A stretch of 64,000 nucleotides of DNA from Kosakonia quasisacchari (GTDB taxonomy: Bacteria; Pseudomonadota; Gammaproteobacteria; Enterobacterales; Enterobacteriaceae), in assembly GCF_004331415.1 (NCBI RefSeq), contig NZ_SJOP01000013.1:120586-184585 (forward strand), written 5' to 3'. The notes below the pieces were generated by a model that was not told the origin of the DNA, ran no database searches, and saw only the letters and a list, made by a program, of their open reading frames with translations. The position numbers were made by a program, and so were the translations under genes. Shown in pieces: positions 42,714 to 52,459 of the stretch (its first letter is position 1; each line of letters begins with the position of its first letter).

Positions 42714-43334
42714 ATGGAAGACCTATCTTATCAACGGATATATCAGTCGCGCGAATACCTCATGCCTCTCGGAACAATTTGTCACCGCGCTCATTTTGGC
42801 GGTTACAGCTTGTCTGTGGATAAAACTGTTTTCGCGATGGTTGCCGAGGGGGAACTCTACCTTCGAGCATGTGACGAGAGTGCGCAATACACGGTTACGC
42901 AAGATGCTCCTTTGCTGGTATTCAACAAACGCGGGCGTCAGGTTTCGTTAAATTACTACTTCGTTAGCGAGAGTTTGTGGTGCGATCGCTCGCTACTTCT
43001 GCAACTTTCGGCACTTTCACTCGATGCTGCCCGGCGTGATAAAGATCGGCGCAGTGCCAGGACGCGGTTGCGCGATCTGCCTAACCTAACTTTTCAACTT
43101 GAAGCCCAACTCCATGAAGCAGGTGTTCTGGATGCACATACATTGCGAATGCTCGGGGCGAAAGTTTGTTGGCTTAGATTGAGAAAAACAAATGAGCATC
43201 TGAGCGCAAAAGTGCTTCTCGCACTGGAGGGCGCAATTGTTGGGCTTCATGAGGCTGCGTTACCGGCGCCTCGACGCCGGGAACTGATGGAGTGGTTTAA
43301 GGGTGTTTTGAAGAAAGGTGCAAACCCTTATTGA
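42714..43334 (+). CDS. sxy: competence coactivator Sxy (TfoX)
   Basis: Sxy works with CRP at CRP-S promoters to induce DNA uptake genes. The ATG at 42714 (MEDLSYQRIYQSREYL) gives 206 residues against 209 in E. coli and has an AAGGGAAAA site. The TfoX N-terminal domain (about 12 to 105) with LFVxxx-type core GELYLRACDESAQYTV and the C-terminal helical domain (LGAKVCWLRLRK) are visible. The 5' region from 42535 to 42713 may carry the structured leader known for sxy in other species. The stop overlaps that of the convergent yccS by 7 bases. Confidence 0.93.
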   Translation: MEDLSYQRIYQSREYLMPLGTICHRAHFGGYSLSVDKTVFAMVAEGELYLRACDESAQYTVTQDAPLLVFNKRGRQVSLNYYFVSESLWCDRSLLLQLSALSLDAARRDKDRRSARTRLRDLPNLTFQLEAQLHEAGVLDAHTLRMLGAKVCWLRLRKTNEHLSAKVLLALEGAIVGLHEAALPAPRRRELMEWFKGVLKKGANPY

Positions 43335-45457
43335 GTGATTTGGCTTTTCAGACGGCTCACTTCAGGCAATAAAGCGATCAGCAGGCCAATCTGTTGCAGT
43401 ACCAGTGGCTCTTTGCTATCCGGGCGCGGTTCCAGATGTTTAATGCGTTGGGATAGATCGACAAGGGTATCCTGAACACGTTTTTGGTCTGCTGGTAGGT
43501 GATGCAGGGCATCGTCAACATAGCAGACTGCATCATCAAGCAAACGTAGAATATCCGGCTGGGATAGCTGCTCACGATGTGCGCCAAGTGCGGAAATATA
43601 ACTGGTAAAGGTATGATTCAAACACAATAAACGGAACGCGGCATCGCGAAGTTCAGGTGAGGTTCCGGGTTCGGAAGACATATTTGAAACGACCGATGCC
43701 AGTTCCGCGTCACGGTTATAAGCATTACGTCTGGCGATGCGGTAAGCAAGACGGTTATCGCGTCCCTGATGGTATTGTTCAAGAATGGCATCAAGGTAGC
43801 GGCAGTTCGCGTCGAAGGCTTGCTCTGTGACACGGGGCAGGTGTCGAAAACGCCAGTCCGGCCAGATAAAACTCACCGCCGCCCAGGCGATAGCACAACC
43901 TATGAGCGTATCAAGAATACGGGGAAGCGCGACTTCAAATCCTTCGCCCAGTAAGTTAAAGCACAACAACACCAGCAATGTAATAAACATCGTGGCATGA
44001 GCGTATTGCACTGTTCGGAATGTGAAAAACAGAACGCCGGTGATGACAATGAGTATCAGTTGCCCTTCATGTGATGGAACGAAGTAAAGTACCGGCAATC
44101 CGATCGCAACCCCAATCAGCGTACCAATTACGCGCAGCCTCAGGCGGTGGCGAGTGGCGTTATAGTTCGGCTGGCAGACAAACAGACTGGTCAGCAAGAT
44201 CCAATAACCATGCTGTAGCCCCGTTATTTGGATAAAAGCATAACCGATACATAACACCACCGACATGCGCACTGCGTGTCGAAAGAGGGCAGATTCTGGC
44301 GTCAAATTATTACGTAACCGTTGCCGTATGTCGTTGAAACTACTCAGGCTATCATCCGAAAGCTGATTCTCAGTGTCATTTGATAATGCGTGCTGTGGCT
44401 GCCCTGATTCAATAGTTGCCAATTGAGCGTCAATAGCCCTTAGGTTATCCAGAAGAAAACCAAGTGCTTTTATATGCTCCTGAGGCGTGATGCCATCGGC
44501 ACGAAGACGATCAAGTGCCGCGTCAAGGTGGGTAAATGCCCGTTCGAAGCGAGTATCGTGTTGATACGGAGTGCGTAGCAAAATGGCGCGTGATAACTGA
44601 GCGCACGCATGTGATTGCATGGAAAGTAAGCGCTGAAAGCGGAACATCACGTCGCTATAACGAAAGTGTTCGCGCAGTGTTTGATATTGGATATGCGACG
44701 AACTGGCGCGTTCGTGAATATCTTGCGCCGCAAAATAGTAATGCAATGTTTGACGTGTGCCGCGCTGCCCACGATCTCCGCGCAAACGCGTGAGCAACGT
44801 GGCTTTGGTTTGATTGAGCGTGTTCACTAACTGGCCATTCGCCAGTGCTAAATCATAGAGCGGCGCCTGGCTATCATCTTCAATATCCGGATCGAATAGA
44901 CGTGATTTCAGTTCAAGGTATTGCGCCAGTTGTTCATAGCAACGCGCCAGATTGTCTTGTAGAGCGCGAATGGGGAAAACCAGATGTCCAACCAGCGTCA
45001 GCAAATTAAACCAAATGGCACCGGCCAACAGCAGTAGTGGTTGCTGATACCACTGTTCGAAAAGGGAAATCCCCAGCATGGTGTAGACCGCAATGAGCAG
45101 TGCCCCAAAAGCAATGGTGGCGTAACGCTGTCCAAGCCCGCCAAGCAAGATGAAACCAATGGTGGATGTCACTAGCCCAAGCGCAAACAACCATGGCCAC
45201 GGGAAGAGTAACTCCACGGATGCAGACGCAATAAAAAAGCACACTAGCGTAATTATCAGGTTTTTCAGACGCCCCGTCAGGCGATCATCCAGATCGGCAA
45301 GTGCGGCGGCAACGACGCCAAGCGTTAACGGGATGGTCAGTTTCACCTCGCCGAGTAGCCAGGGCAGCAAAGCAGTCCCGCAAAGCGCAATAAAAATTCT
45401 GACGTTATAGAGCCAGGCACTGTTCCATGTATAACGGCGAAGCAGAGGACTTAACAT
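43328..45457 (-). CDS. yccS: YccS, inner membrane protein of the YccS/YhfK family
   Basis: The 709-residue product is an integral membrane protein with two sets of membrane segments, near residues 20 to 165 and 390 to 520, separated by soluble helical parts. This is the FUSC-like (fusaric acid resistance-type) architecture. The second membrane block includes GYWILLTSLFVCQPNYNATRHRLRLR, within which the short stretch QPNYNATRHRLRLR is typical of the family. Export is inferred from the fold only; the substrate is unknown. yccF follows upstream by 17 bases on the same strand, so they are likely co-transcribed. Confidence 0.92.
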   Translation of the reverse strand: MLSPLLRRYTWNSAWLYNVRIFIALCGTALLPWLLGEVKLTIPLTLGVVAAALADLDDRLTGRLKNLIITLVCFFIASASVELLFPWPWLFALGLVTSTIGFILLGGLGQRYATIAFGALLIAVYTMLGISLFEQWYQQPLLLLAGAIWFNLLTLVGHLVFPIRALQDNLARCYEQLAQYLELKSRLFDPDIEDDSQAPLYDLALANGQLVNTLNQTKATLLTRLRGDRGQRGTRQTLHYYFAAQDIHERASSSHIQYQTLREHFRYSDVMFRFQRLLSMQSHACAQLSRAILLRTPYQHDTRFERAFTHLDAALDRLRADGITPQEHIKALGFLLDNLRAIDAQLATIESGQPQHALSNDTENQLSDDSLSSFNDIRQRLRNNLTPESALFRHAVRMSVVLCIGYAFIQITGLQHGYWILLTSLFVCQPNYNATRHRLRLRVIGTLIGVAIGLPVLYFVPSHEGQLILIVITGVLFFTFRTVQYAHATMFITLLVLLCFNLLGEGFEVALPRILDTLIGCAIAWAAVSFIWPDWRFRHLPRVTEQAFDANCRYLDAILEQYHQGRDNRLAYRIARRNAYNRDAELASVVSNMSSEPGTSPELRDAAFRLLCLNHTFTSYISALGAHREQLSQPDILRLLDDAVCYVDDALHHLPADQKRVQDTLVDLSQRIKHLEPRPDSKEPLVLQQIGLLIALLPEVSRLKSQITQ

Positions 45458-45474
45458 AGTGGCAAGCGATCCGA

Positions 45475-45921
45475 TTATTGAAAGCGACGATGCGCATTGG
45501 CTTCACGGGCTGCGCGAGCGGTTTCTACAGATACCACCCGACGGCCAACTGGCCACAGTGCAATCGCAGCGATTTTAAAGTTCGCGACGCCAACGGGAAT
45601 GCCGATGATGGTAAGACACTGAGCAATACCGGCGGTAATATGCATAATGCATAGCCACCAGCCAAACAGAACAAACCAGACAATATTCAATAATGTCCCA
45701 CCCGCATTTAGCAGGCTGTTTTTGCTCTGCGGTTCGAGTTCATCAATGTGAATGGCTTCATTTCCCCAGGGGATAAGTGAGAGCTTTGTGATTTCCCAGC
45801 AGGAACGCGTCAACGGCAGAGTGATAATGAGCAGGGCGCTAATTATTGTAGCGAGTAGCCACCCGAGTGTAGTGGCGAAACCACCAAGCACAAAATTTAG
45901 AATATTCAAAACAGTACGCAT
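45475..45921 (-). CDS. yccF: YccF, inner membrane DUF307 protein
   Basis: The 148-residue product has two similar hydrophobic halves, beginning ILNFVLGGFATTLGWLLATI and LLNIVWFVLFGWWLCIMHI, typical of the duplicated DUF307 domain. Both halves contain a GIP or PWG turn followed by a short soluble stretch. Its function is not established. It probably starts a two-gene unit with yccS, divergent from helD. Confidence 0.9.
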   Translation of the reverse strand: MRTVLNILNFVLGGFATTLGWLLATIISALLIITLPLTRSCWEITKLSLIPWGNEAIHIDELEPQSKNSLLNAGGTLLNIVWFVLFGWWLCIMHITAGIAQCLTIIGIPVGVANFKIAAIALWPVGRRVVSVETARAAREANAHRRFQ

Positions 45922-46043
45922 AAAACCTCAGTACAAACCGGTCGGTAGTGAATGCCGGTAATTGTAACGATTATTTGGGCTGGAGCGCCAATTCTCTGGC
46001 AGGTAAACTGGCAATTATTGTCACAAGTTGAGAACGATAAGTC

Positions 46044-48098
46044 ATGGAACTGAAAGCGACCTCACTGGGAAAACGTCTGGCGCAACACCCTTATGATCGC
46101 GCAGTCATTCTGAACGCCGGCATTAAAGTGGCAGGTGACAGACACGAATACCTTATCCCGTTCAATCAGTTGTTGGCGATTGAATGCAAGCGTGGGTTGG
46201 TGTGGGGCGAAATGGAATTTCAGCTTGCCGACAACAAAGTGGTTCGTCTTCACGGAACGGAATGGAGCGAAACACAGCGTTTTTACCATCTCTTAAATGA
46301 GCGCTGGAACCGGTGGAGCGCGGAAATGAGCGAGGTCGCTGCCGGGGTTTTATCTGAGCAACTGGCGCTGATTTCCGGGCGTATTGAGCCAACGAAATGG
46401 CTTACCCGCAAGCAACTTCAAGGGTTACAGCAGCAATTGCAGCAGGAGTTTGCTGCGTTGCCGATTCCAACAAGCCGATTACCGGAGTTTGATAATTGCC
46501 GTGAGCTTTGGCGTCAGTGCCAGTCGTGGTTAACGGATGTTGAGAAGCGCCGGACACAGCACAATCAAACTTATACTGAAACGATGGTTACTCAGTACGC
46601 CGCTTTTTTTGAGCAAGTTGAAACATCTCCTTTAAACCCGGCGCAGGCGCGGGCCGTGGTCAACGGTGAGCACTCTTTATTAGTGCTTGCTGGTGCGGGG
46701 AGCGGAAAAACCTCGGTTCTGGTAGCCAGAGCCGGCTGGTTGCTGGCTCGTGGCGAAGCCTCGGCGGATCAAATCCTGCTGCTTGCGTTTGGTCGCAAAG
46801 CTGCCCAGGAGATGGATGAGCGTATCCAGCAACGGCTACATACCGAAGAGATTACCGCGCGCACTTTTCATGCGCTGGCGTTGTATATCATCTCCCAGGG
46901 AAGCAAAAAGGTGCCCGCGTTAAGCGAGCTGGAAAATGATACGTCGGCTCGCTTGTCCTTGCTAACAGACACCTGGTGCCAGCAGTGCAGTGAAAAGAAA
47001 GCACAGGCGAAAGGGTGGCGTCAGTGGCTGGAAGAAGAGATGGAATGGGAAGTCCCTGAAGGCAATTTTTGGGAAGATGCAAAATTGCAACGCCGCATCG
47101 CTCCACGCCTCGATCGTTGGATTGGGCTGATGCGTATGCATGGTGGTGCACAGGCGGAGATGATCGCTGGCGCACCAGATGAAGTTCGTGATCTGTTCAG
47201 TAAACGCATCAGATTGATGGCGCCGATTTTAAAAGCGTGGAAAGCCGAGCTAAAGTCTGAAAACGCCGTCGATTTTTCCGGGCTGATTCATCAAGCGATT
47301 AATGTGCTTGAAAAAGGGCGTTTTATTAGCCCATGGAAGCATATTTTGGTTGATGAATTTCAGGATATTTCACCGCAGCGCGCGGCTTTGCTGGCTGCGT
47401 TGCGTAAGCAAAACTCGCAAACAACTCTGTTTGCTGTCGGTGATGATTGGCAAGCTATCTACCGTTTCAGCGGCGCGCAACTTTCCTTAACCACCGCTTT
47501 CCATGACTATTTTGGTGAAGGTGATCTCTGCGCACTGGATACGACTTATCGCTTCAATTCACGCATTGGTGAAGTGGCAAATCGTTTTATTCAGCAGAAT
47601 CCATGGCAGCTTGCAAAACCACTGAACAGCTTGAAAACAGGCGATAAAAACGCAGTGACGCTGATGGCGCAGGATCAGCTGGATGCGCTATTAGATAAAC
47701 TCAGCGGATATGCAACGCCAGAAGATAGGATTCTGGTTCTGGCGCGTTATCACCATGGAAAACCTGCCGTTCTGGAGAAAGCAGCCACCCGCTGGCCGAA
47801 ACTTCAGCTCGATTTTACGACTATCCACGCCAGTAAAGGGCAACAAGCGGATTATGTTATTGTGGTGGGGTTGAAAGAGGGCGCGGATGGTTTTCCTGCC
47901 CCAGCGCGTGAATCCATTATGGAGCAAGCCTTGCTGCCGCAGGCGGAAGAGTTCCCTGATGCGGAAGAGCGGCGATTGTTGTACGTCGCGTTGACGCGCG
48001 CACGCCATCGCGTCTGGCTGTTGTTTGATAAAGATGAACCGTCACGCTTTGTCGACACGTTAAAATCGCTGGATGTGCCAGTCGCGCGAAAACCATGA
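46044..48098 (+). CDS. helD: DNA helicase IV HelD
   Basis: HelD is a superfamily 1 helicase with 3' to 5' activity. The 684 residues equal the E. coli length. An N-terminal domain of about 190 residues precedes the helicase core, with Walker A LAGAGSGKTSVLVARA (about 215 to 230), the DEFQDISPQRAALLAAL Walker B region, GDDWQAIYRFSGAQ, the TIHASKGQQADYV motif V region and VALTRARHRVW motif VI. It is convergent with mgsA. Confidence 0.97.
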   Translation: MELKATSLGKRLAQHPYDRAVILNAGIKVAGDRHEYLIPFNQLLAIECKRGLVWGEMEFQLADNKVVRLHGTEWSETQRFYHLLNERWNRWSAEMSEVAAGVLSEQLALISGRIEPTKWLTRKQLQGLQQQLQQEFAALPIPTSRLPEFDNCRELWRQCQSWLTDVEKRRTQHNQTYTETMVTQYAAFFEQVETSPLNPAQARAVVNGEHSLLVLAGAGSGKTSVLVARAGWLLARGEASADQILLLAFGRKAAQEMDERIQQRLHTEEITARTFHALALYIISQGSKKVPALSELENDTSARLSLLTDTWCQQCSEKKAQAKGWRQWLEEEMEWEVPEGNFWEDAKLQRRIAPRLDRWIGLMRMHGGAQAEMIAGAPDEVRDLFSKRIRLMAPILKAWKAELKSENAVDFSGLIHQAINVLEKGRFISPWKHILVDEFQDISPQRAALLAALRKQNSQTTLFAVGDDWQAIYRFSGAQLSLTTAFHDYFGEGDLCALDTTYRFNSRIGEVANRFIQQNPWQLAKPLNSLKTGDKNAVTLMAQDQLDALLDKLSGYATPEDRILVLARYHHGKPAVLEKAATRWPKLQLDFTTIHASKGQQADYVIVVGLKEGADGFPAPARESIMEQALLPQAEEFPDAEERRLLYVALTRARHRVWLLFDKDEPSRFVDTLKSLDVPVARKP

Positions 48099-48132
48099 AA
48101 CGAAGACGGCCGCGCGCTGCGGCCGCCGGGAC

Positions 48133-48591
48133 TTATTTCAGACGCTCAGCGAGGTAACGTTGGTAGTCCGGAATGAGGATGTCGACGCTGTTATTAAACT
48201 GCGGAGAGTCGATAATAAAATCAGCGGTAGATAAATTGGTCGCAACCGGGATATTCCACACCGTTGCAAGACGTAAGAGGGCTTTCACGTCAGGATCGTG
48301 CGGGACAGCATTAAGCGGGTCCCAGAAGAAAATCAGTACGTCGATTTTGCCTTCTGAAATCAATGCGCCGACTTGCTGGTCGCCGCCCATCGGGCCGCTC
48401 AGCATGGCGTTGACTTCAAGGCCGGTTGCTCGCTGAATCAAATTTCCGGTTGTACCAGTCGCATAGAGCTCATGCTTGGCCAGTACAGGCTGGTGACGTT
48501 CTACCCATTTCATTAATGATTGCTTGCAGTGGTCGTGTGCGACCAGTGCAATATGTTTGCGCACGGGTAAGGTGCGAGTGGTTGATTCCAT
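48133..48591 (-). CDS. mgsA: methylglyoxal synthase MgsA
   Basis: MgsA converts dihydroxyacetone phosphate to methylglyoxal and phosphate, bypassing lower glycolysis. The 152 residues equal the E. coli length. The catalytic base Asp71 is in [12 protein letters not shown], and phosphate-binding parts are VAHDHCKQ and the TGTTG segment. [20 protein letters not shown] is also fully conserved. A GC-rich dyad at 48107 to 48125 lies between its stop and helD. In E. coli yccT would follow upstream, but here only 137 bases separate it from yccU. Confidence 0.97.
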   Translation of the reverse strand: MESTTRTLPVRKHIALVAHDHCKQSLMKWVERHQPVLAKHELYATGTTGNLIQRATGLEVNAMLSGPMGGDQQVGALISEGKIDVLIFFWDPLNAVPHDPDVKALLRLATVWNIPVATNLSTADFIIDSPQFNNSVDILIPDYQRYLAERLK

Positions 48592-48728
48592 AATCCGCTT
48601 CCGTCAGTGATTTTCGCTACAGATTACTGGAAGCGTCTGATGCTGCAAGAGAAGTGGATAAAAAAATCTGAAAATGGTCGAGTGGGTCTGTTTGATTTAC
48701 ACTTTGGTGACATCGCCGGGAGGAAAAC

Positions 48729-49142
48729 ATGAAAGAAACCGATATTGCCGCTATTTTACAGTCGACCCAAACTATTGCGCTGGTTGGTGCGAGTGATAAA
48801 CCCGATCGACCAAGCTATCGCGTAATGAAGTATTTGTTGGACCAGGGTTATCATGTGATTCCCGTCTCGCCGAAAGTAGCAGGCACTACTCTTCTTGGGC
48901 AGCAAGGCTATGCAACGCTTGCCGATGTGCCAGAAAAGATCGACATGGTGGATGTTTTTCGTAATTCGGAAGCGGCGTGGGGAGTTGCTCAAGAGGCGAT
49001 TGCCGTTGGCGCGAAAACGCTTTGGATGCAATTAGGGGTGATTAATGAACAAGCCGCCGTGCTGGCGCGTGAGGCGGGGTTAAGTGTAGTGATGGATCGC
49101 TGCCCGGCGATTGAGATCCCGCGGCTCGGTCTGGCGAAATAA
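48729..49142 (+). CDS. yccU: YccU, CoA-binding-domain protein
   Basis: The 137-residue product is a single Rossmann-like CoA-binding domain (YccU/CoA_binding_2). The motif [21 protein letters not shown] gives the nucleotide loop, and KTLWMQLGV...A is the second conserved part. It lacks the ATP-grasp and other domains found in larger family members. The role is not established. It converges with hspQ across a shared terminator. Confidence 0.92.
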   Translation: MKETDIAAILQSTQTIALVGASDKPDRPSYRVMKYLLDQGYHVIPVSPKVAGTTLLGQQGYATLADVPEKIDMVDVFRNSEAAWGVAQEAIAVGAKTLWMQLGVINEQAAVLAREAGLSVVMDRCPAIEIPRLGLAK

Positions 49143-49170
49143 AAAATACCCCGCATCTGGCGGGGTATTT

Positions 49171-49172
<2 letters not shown>
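49142..49172. terminator. bidirectional terminator between yccU and hspQ
   Basis: The stem AAAATACCCCGC / GCGGGGTATTTT with a 5-base loop touches both stop codons and has A and T runs on its flanks. Confidence 0.92.
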
Positions 49173-49506
<334 letters not shown>

Positions 49507-49548
49507 TTACATACCCGCAGATATGCGGGCGCGGTTCCAAATTTCAAG

Positions 49549-50739
49549 TTACATAACGCGGCAGGCAAACCCTTTCAGATACAGCCCTTCCGGGTAGGTA
49601 GCGATCACAGGATGATCGGCGGCCTGACGGAACTGTTCTATAAATTGTACATCACGGCCAGCATCTATTGCGGCGTCAGCTATGATTTTCTGAAATAAAT
49701 CGGTGGTCATCAAACCGGAACAGGAGAAAGTAAGCAGCACACCGCCGGGATTCAGGAGCTGGATCGCCAGCATATTTATATCCTTATAACCGCGACATGC
49801 ACCCATCAACTGGCTTTTGTTTTCCACGAACTTTGGCGGATCCATTACGATGACATCGAAAGTTTCGCCCTGATCGCGATATTTACGCAGCAGTTTGAAT
49901 ACGTCGTCGCGAACAAATTCTGCTTTGCTTAAATCCAGCTCATTCAGAGTGATGTTCTGTTTTGCGACATCCAATGCTTCCTGCGAAGTATCGACACTGA
50001 CGACCTGGCGGCATCCACCCATCAGTGCGGAAACGGCAAAGCCGCCAGTGTAGGAAAAGCAGTTTAATACGCGCTTGTCTGCCACATAGCGACGTGTTGC
50101 CAGCCGGCTGTCGCGCTGATCGAGGTAGTAACCGGTTTTGTGCCCGCCCTGAATATCGACAAACAACTTCATGCCGTGCTCTTTGATAGGCAACAACGCG
50201 GGCGGCAGTTCGCCAGCCACCAGCCCTTGCGCGAGTTCCAGCCCCTCTTTTTTTCGCACGGCAACATCGCTGCGATCGTAAATTGCGCATTGTGGATAGA
50301 GAGACTGGAGCGCTGAGATAATGGCTGGACGCTGGTATTCTGCGCCAGCGCTAAGAAGTTGAAGGACAAGAAAATTACCGAAACGGTCGATGGTTACGCC
50401 TGGTAACCCATCTGATTCACCAGCAATCAGTCGATAGCTGTCCAGACCATCGCGTTGCGCCAGCCAATCTCGCCACTGCTGCGCTTGCTGTAGGCGGCGG
50501 GTGAAGAACGCGATATCAATGCTTTCATTTTTATCGAAAGTCCAGACGCGAGCACGAATTTGCGATGCAGGAGATAATGCTCCACGCGCCAGCCACTTGC
50601 CCTGATGATCGACAATATCAACCGTTTCACCGAGGCTGGCTTTGCCTTCCATTCGCGCGACAGCGCCGGAGAAAATCCAGGGATGACGGCGCAGCAATGA
50701 TTTCTCGCGCCCTTTGGCTAACACTAAACGTACACTCAT
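49549..50739 (-). CDS. rlmI: 23S rRNA m5C1962 methyltransferase RlmI
   Basis: RlmI makes m5C1962 in 23S rRNA. The 396 residues equal the E. coli length. An N-terminal PUA domain ([21 protein letters not shown], about 6 to 26) precedes the EEHEE and Rossmann methyltransferase domains, with [35 protein letters not shown] and the catalytic Cys region LTFSCSGLM. It is divergent from acyP. Confidence 0.96.
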   Translation of the reverse strand: MSVRLVLAKGREKSLLRRHPWIFSGAVARMEGKASLGETVDIVDHQGKWLARGALSPASQIRARVWTFDKNESIDIAFFTRRLQQAQQWRDWLAQRDGLDSYRLIAGESDGLPGVTIDRFGNFLVLQLLSAGAEYQRPAIISALQSLYPQCAIYDRSDVAVRKKEGLELAQGLVAGELPPALLPIKEHGMKLFVDIQGGHKTGYYLDQRDSRLATRRYVADKRVLNCFSYTGGFAVSALMGGCRQVVSVDTSQEALDVAKQNITLNELDLSKAEFVRDDVFKLLRKYRDQGETFDVIVMDPPKFVENKSQLMGACRGYKDINMLAIQLLNPGGVLLTFSCSGLMTTDLFQKIIADAAIDAGRDVQFIEQFRQAADHPVIATYPEGLYLKGFACRVM

Positions 50740-50831
50740 ATTCGGCTATTCTATAAACTGAAGAAAATGGGCGCTATTGTCACGGGTTCACCGGGCAAAT
50801 GCAACGAGCCTGAGTAGAAAGGGGGTCAAAG

Positions 50832-51113
50832 ATGGCACATGTCTGCACAATTGCCTGGGTACACGGAATGGTGCAGGGCGTCGGGTTTCGCTATACCACA
50901 CAACACGAAGCGCAGAGGCTGGGTTTAACGGGGTATGCACGTAACCTTGATGATGGCAGCGTCGAAGTGGTTGCGTGCGGCGACGAACAAGCGGTGAATC
51001 AGCTGATTGCGTGGCTAAAAGCGGGTGGACCGCGTAGTGCCCGGGTTGATAGAGTCCTTGCTGAACCGCATCAACCCGGCAGGGAATGGACAAACTTCGG
51101 TATTCGCTATTAG
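50832..51113 (+). CDS. yccX: acylphosphatase AcyP (YccX)
   Basis: Acylphosphatase hydrolyses carboxyl-phosphate bonds. The 93-residue product has the phosphate loop [13 protein letters not shown] with the catalytic Arg (about residue 21) and the water-positioning Asn in [13 protein letters not shown] (about residue 39). The length agrees with the family. An AAAGGGGGTC stretch precedes the ATG. The stop overlaps that of the convergent tusE by 4 bases. Confidence 0.95.
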   Translation: MAHVCTIAWVHGMVQGVGFRYTTQHEAQRLGLTGYARNLDDGSVEVVACGDEQAVNQLIAWLKAGGPRSARVDRVLAEPHQPGREWTNFGIRY

Positions 51114-51439
51114 ATGCACTTCACCGGTTTTGGTAAACCAGCGATCTTTGTCGCCTGCTTAGCAGGCCCTTTTGGAAACAGGCGGTACAAATAGCGGCTA
51201 TTGCCTTTCTCTTCGCCGAATTTATTCGCGATCGCTTTTACCAGCATGCGAATGGCGGGAGAAGTATTGAATTCCAGGTAAAATTCACGCACAAATCGCA
51301 CCACTTCCCAGTGTTCAGGAGAGAGGATTATGTTCTCTTGCTCTGCGATGAGAGGCGCTAAGGTTTCACTCCACAGCGTAGTGTCCTTTAAATAGCCTTC
51401 GCTATCGGTTTCGATTTCTTTACCTTCAAAGATCAACAT
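51110..51439 (-). CDS. tusE: sulfur relay protein TusE
   Basis: TusE receives persulfide sulfur from TusBCD and passes it to MnmA for 2-thiouridine at tRNA position 34. The 109 residues equal the E. coli length, and the functional Cys is the penultimate residue (KCI terminus). The DsrC-like core includes [24 protein letters not shown] and [22 protein letters not shown]. Confidence 0.96.
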   Translation of the reverse strand: MLIFEGKEIETDSEGYLKDTTLWSETLAPLIAEQENIILSPEHWEVVRFVREFYLEFNTSPAIRMLVKAIANKFGEEKGNSRYLYRLFPKGPAKQATKIAGLPKPVKCI

Positions 51440-51479
51440 AATTTTTCGCAGCGTTAGTCAACAACGGCGGGAGTGTAGC

Positions 51480-51508
51480 AAAAAACAAAGCCCCGCATAA
51501 GCGGGGCT
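51480..51508 (-). terminator. yccA terminator
   Basis: The 8-bp stem AGCCCCGC / GCGGGGCT with an ATAA loop is followed on the minus strand by TTGTTTTTTG, 20 bases past the yccA stop. Confidence 0.88.
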
Positions 51509-51527
51509 AAGCGGGAATCAGTCTTGT

Positions 51528-52187
51528 TTAATCTCGGTTGGCGAAACCCAGAATACTCAACAGGCTGACAAAGATGTTGTAGAGCGACACATAAAGACTG
51601 ACAGTGGCGCGGATGTAGTTGGTTTCACCGCCGTGAATGATATTGCTGGTTTCATACAGGATAGCGCCGCTGGAAATCAGGATGAATACGGCGCTGATAG
51701 CCAGGTGCAACGCAGGCAACTGCAAGAAGATATTCGCGACCATGCCAATCAGTACCACCACTACGCCCGCCATCAGCATGCCGCCGAGGAAAGACATATC
51801 CTTGCGTGTTGTTAACACGTATGCGGAACAGCAGAAAAAGACCAATGCGGTGCCGCCGAGTGCCAGGCCAATCAGATCTCCCATTCCGGCTGAGAGGTAA
51901 GCATTAAGCATTGGCCCCAGGATATAGCCGAGGAAACCAGTGAACGCGAATGCAGCCAGGATACCGGTCGGTTTGTTCGCCAGTTTATAAGTTAGAAACA
52001 TTAAACCGTACATCCCAACGAGTGTCAGGATTAGGCCCGGAGAAGGCAACATTAATACGGTGCTAGCAGTCGCCGTAATTGCCGAAAACGCCAGCGTCAA
52101 GCTTAAAAGAAAATAGGTATTACGCAGGACTTTGTGCGTACTTAGCAGGGAATTGCCGTCACGCGATGAAGTAATAATACGATCCAT
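51528..52187 (-). CDS. yccA: YccA, BAX inhibitor-1 family membrane protein, FtsH modulator
   Basis: YccA is an inner membrane substrate and modulator of FtsH that protects SecY in jammed translocons in E. coli. The 219 residues equal the E. coli length. Seven hydrophobic segments are visible, from [20 protein letters not shown] to [14 protein letters not shown], with the BI-1 family aspartates in the last part and a cytosolic N-terminus ([20 protein letters not shown]) that FtsH recognises. It is the last gene of the conserved backbone before serT. Confidence 0.95.
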   Translation of the reverse strand: MDRIITSSRDGNSLLSTHKVLRNTYFLLSLTLAFSAITATASTVLMLPSPGLILTLVGMYGLMFLTYKLANKPTGILAAFAFTGFLGYILGPMLNAYLSAGMGDLIGLALGGTALVFFCCSAYVLTTRKDMSFLGGMLMAGVVVVLIGMVANIFLQLPALHLAISAVFILISSGAILYETSNIIHGGETNYIRATVSLYVSLYNIFVSLLSILGFANRD

Positions 52188-52459
52188 GAGTCACTCTCTT
52201 ATGACAGATGTAATTGATTGCAGAGTCTAAAAAAGTCTCGCTTGCTGACAAAGTTGTTTTACCCATCTTTACTCATAAAGCAGAAGTGCTGACACAGTGT
52301 TTCATGCGAAGGAATGAGCACTACACAGTATAAAGGGATAAATGTGAGAGAGATCCATATTGGTGTCTTATATGTCACTGAAATCTATTGCTATATAACT
52401 ATTGGGGCGCTAAGAGTGTAAGCGCGTCGTGACAATGTATATTACTAAGGCGAAAGGAC

